Assembly (NCBI GenBank): GCA_030826945.1 | Contig: JAPQLC010000022.1 | Location: forward strand, 1-34,289 | DNA from: Candidatus Thiobius zoothamnicola | Lineage (GTDB): Bacteria; Pseudomonadota; Gammaproteobacteria; Chromatiales; Chromatiaceae | Direction: 5' to 3' | Length of the DNA stretch: 34,289 bases | Shown here: positions 33,013-34,289 of the stretch, piece by piece | How the letters are laid out: every line of letters starts with the position of its first letter | Numbering within the stretch: position 1 is the first letter of the stretch | The notes under the pieces: generated by a model | The model's database searches: none | Told to the model about the DNA's origin: nothing | The model's input: only the letters and a program-made list of their open reading frames with translations | Program-made: the position numbers and the translations under genes

Positions 33013-33243
33013 GATGCTGTTTTGTGTGGTGAGTGGCGGGGTTGATGGAATCCATGTAATCCCGAATTATAAGCGGCTAATGATATCAGTCTTATTGGTG
33101 ACACGCTGTAGCAACGCTTGGTGTTGCTGGAATTTTGGGCCAGAAATTCTTTTGGATTCGTGGTTTATCCGTTGTGTTGATGCCTTTTCATGGCCTATTG
33201 CAACAACGACTCAACAAGAGTCTGAAATGCCTCAAATGCCGGG

Positions 33244-33261
33244 CGGGCAAAAACTTGCCCG
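33244..33261. promoter_or_regulatory. Palindrome copy 1 (candidate enhancer-binding-protein site)
   Basis: CGGGCAA-AAAC-TTGCCCG, a perfect 7-bp inverted repeat with a 4-bp centre. It belongs to a set of three such units upstream of hcp. Its centre lies about 182 bp before the predicted sigma-54 transcription start. Confidence 0.6.
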
Positions 33262-33306
33262 ATTGCGCCTGAAAATAATCCTGTAAAAACAAATGCTTGG
33301 AGACTA

Positions 33307-33347
33307 CCGGGCAAAAAGTTGCCTGAATCGGGCAACTTTTTGCCCGG
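33307..33347. promoter_or_regulatory. Palindrome copies 2 and 3 forming a 17-bp stem (candidate enhancer sites)
   Basis: Two further CGGGCAA-N4-TTGCC(C/T)G units at 33308-33325 and 33329-33346, centres exactly 21 bp apart (two helical turns). They are inverted relative to each other, so together they form a perfect 17-bp inverted repeat with a 7-base centre. There is no T run after it, so a terminator is unlikely. They lie about 118 and 97 bp before the predicted sigma-54 start, the normal range for activator binding. Confidence 0.65.
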
Positions 33348-33377
33348 TGGATGAGGGGACGCGTAGCGGTTATCCCG

Positions 33378-33390
33378 TAACCTATTGATT
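33378..33390 (-). promoter_or_regulatory. IHF-consensus site upstream of hcp
   Basis: TAACCTATTGATT matches the reverse complement of the IHF consensus WATCAANNNNTTR at every defined position. It lies between the palindromes and the -24/-12 element, where IHF bends DNA at many sigma-54 promoters. A short motif can occur by chance; the position raises its credibility. Confidence 0.6.
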
Positions 33391-33408
33391 CCAAAGACTT
33401 TCATTTCC

Positions 33409-33424
33409 TGGCACGCAAACTGCT
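33409..33424 (+). promoter_or_regulatory. Sigma-54 (-24/-12) promoter of hcp-vgrG
   Basis: TGGCACGCAAACTGCT matches the consensus TGGCACG-N4-TTGCW at all but one position (C for the first T of TTGC). The invariant GG and GC are correctly spaced. Transcription would start near 33435 and give a leader of about 160 nt before hcp. Sigma-54 control of hcp by a VasH-type activator is established for Vibrio cholerae, whose Hcp closely resembles this one. Confidence 0.75.
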
Positions 33425-33540
33425 TTATGGTGAATGAGACGCACTGATGGTCGGATTCACCGATCTGACAGCCGGAGCGTCTCACAAAGCTGGCGAGGAT
33501 CGTTTTTCACTGAACAGCGGAACCCGCCAATTTGACGAAA

Positions 33541-33553
33541 GACGAAATTCGTC
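33541..33553. promoter_or_regulatory. 13-bp palindrome in the hcp leader
   Basis: GACGAA-A-TTCGTC is a perfect inverted repeat 45 bp before the hcp ATG, just upstream of a TATACT sequence (33564-33569). It could be an operator, or a leader-RNA hairpin if transcription begins at the sigma-54 site. Confidence 0.35.
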
Positions 33554-33597
33554 ACTGATTCTTTATACTTTTTACTTAAAACAAACTGGAGACTCCT

Positions 33598-34116
33598 ATG
33601 CCAACTCCCGCCTATATCGCCATTGAAGGTGCCACTCAGGGTAACATTACTGCTGGCGCTTTCACCCCCGATTCCGTCGGCAACATCTATGTTGAGGGCC
33701 ACGAAGACGAAATGCTGGTGCAAGCCATTGACCATACCGTCACTGTCCCGACGGATCCGCAATCGGGTCAACCGGCAGGTCAACGGGTGCATCGCCCCTT
33801 CATTATCACCGTCGCGCACAACAAAGCTGTGCCGCTGCTGTACAATGCCTTAGCCTCTGGTGAAATGCTGCCGACCACCGTTGTCAAATGGTATCGCACC
33901 TCTATTGAAGGCGTGCAGGAGCACTACTACACCACCACGTTGACCGACAGCATCGTCGTGGATATCCATCTGGTGATGCCGCATGCGCAAAATCCTGCTT
34001 ATTCCGACTACACTCAACTGATTGATATCTCTCTGGCCTATCGCAAAATTGATTGGGAACACACCGTCGCTGGCACCTCTGGATCCGACGATTGGCGCAA
34101 ACCGATCGAAGGCTAA
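33598..34116 (+). CDS. hcp: Type VI secretion tube protein Hcp (TssD)
   Basis: Forms the hexameric rings of the T6SS inner tube and is secreted. The 172-residue protein strongly resembles the V. cholerae type: MPTPAYIAIEGATQGNITAG at the start, YVEGHEDEMLVQAIDHTVTV, PQSGQPAGQRVHRPF, KAVPLLYNALASGE, KWYRTSIEGVQEHYYT and the end GTSGSDDWRKPIE. A CTGGAG ribosome site precedes the ATG. It is the first gene of an apparent hcp-vgrG unit. Like many orphan hcp-vgrG units, it may serve a main T6SS cluster elsewhere, since no structural T6SS genes are visible here. Confidence 0.97.
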   Translation: MPTPAYIAIEGATQGNITAGAFTPDSVGNIYVEGHEDEMLVQAIDHTVTVPTDPQSGQPAGQRVHRPFIITVAHNKAVPLLYNALASGEMLPTTVVKWYRTSIEGVQEHYYTTTLTDSIVVDIHLVMPHAQNPAYSDYTQLIDISLAYRKIDWEHTVAGTSGSDDWRKPIEG

Positions 34117-34183
34117 CTTCACCCCGGGCGGCAACTGCTGCCCGATTTCACCCTGACAACTCCAACCAAAAGAGGATTCCCCC

Positions 34184-34289
34184 ATGCCCGGCCAACCGGA
34201 CTACCGGCTCACGGCGCAACTGGCCGGGATCGAAACGCCCGTCATCCGTTTCGACTGGCAGGAGCATTTATCCGAACCCTTCCTCGGCC
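34184..34289 (+). CDS. vgrG: VgrG-like T6SS spike protein, 5' end only
   Basis: The frame opens at ATG 34184 with an AGAGGA ribosome site 7 bp upstream, 67 bp after hcp. It runs off the end of the window after 35 codons. The start, with VIRFDWQEHLSEPFLG, resembles the N-terminal VgrG/Rhs-type domain (pattern VxxFxxxExLSxPF). The position directly after hcp supports the call. Any C-terminal effector domain is outside the window. Confidence 0.75.
   Translation, partial: MPGQPDYRLTAQLAGIETPVIRFDWQEHLSEPFLG

Noticed and set aside
33307..33347. 17-bp stem as a terminator or REP element
   Set aside because: No T run follows and it is not downstream of a gene end; its place ahead of an IHF site and a sigma-54 promoter fits activator sites better.

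Overview
The window looks like a gammaproteobacterial chromosome of moderate GC. Supporting genes include RapA, an AddB-like 'probable DNA repair protein', YebC-RuvC-RuvA, a bifunctional PheA and a Vibrio-type Hcp. The genus cannot be fixed from sequence reading alone. No rRNA or tRNA gene was recognised.

Layout. 1-585: decayed ISAs1-family transposase remnant. 600-3528 (minus): murJ-lspA-ribF; ileS, which usually sits between ribF and lspA, is absent here. 3712-6708 (plus): tightly overlapping molybdenum-cofactor operon moaB-moeA-moaD-moaE-mobA. 6702-12502: a complete type II-C CRISPR-Cas locus, with array on the plus strand, cas9-cas1-cas2 on the minus strand (start and stop codons overlapping by 1 nt), and a tracrRNA divergent from cas9 that I identified by its anti-repeat and terminator. 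Between mobA and the array lie three degenerate repeats, a HigB-like toxin fragment and two tiny ORFs. 12602-17027 (plus): GldA-like ATPase, permease/GldG fusion and DUF4340 protein. 17222-22360: Cys-rich small membrane protein (plus), then ridA, lnt and rapA (minus). 22664-27588: degenerate receiver-domain protein (minus), PerM-like AI-2E transporter (plus), 4Fe-4S PD-(D/E)XK nuclease and PqiA-like protein (minus). 27780-29628 (plus): yebC-ruvC-ruvA without ruvB. 29643-33012 (minus): serC-serA-pheA for serine and phenylalanine synthesis. 33013-34289: a regulatory region, hcp and the first codons of vgrG (type VI secretion).

Two points stand out. First, the region upstream of hcp has the full layout expected of a sigma-54 promoter: three 18-bp palindromes (candidate enhancer-binding-protein sites), a perfect IHF-consensus match, and a -24/-12 element, in that order. 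Second, the CRISPR locus carries diverged repeats outside the array: one supplies the stop codon of mobA, and two bracket a toxin-gene fragment. Next to them are small membrane-peptide ORFs, one with an in-frame amber codon. The tracrRNA:repeat duplex also has an unusually large one-sided bulge. I find no wholly new multi-gene system that I could defend; the mobA-array interval is the best place to look for one.
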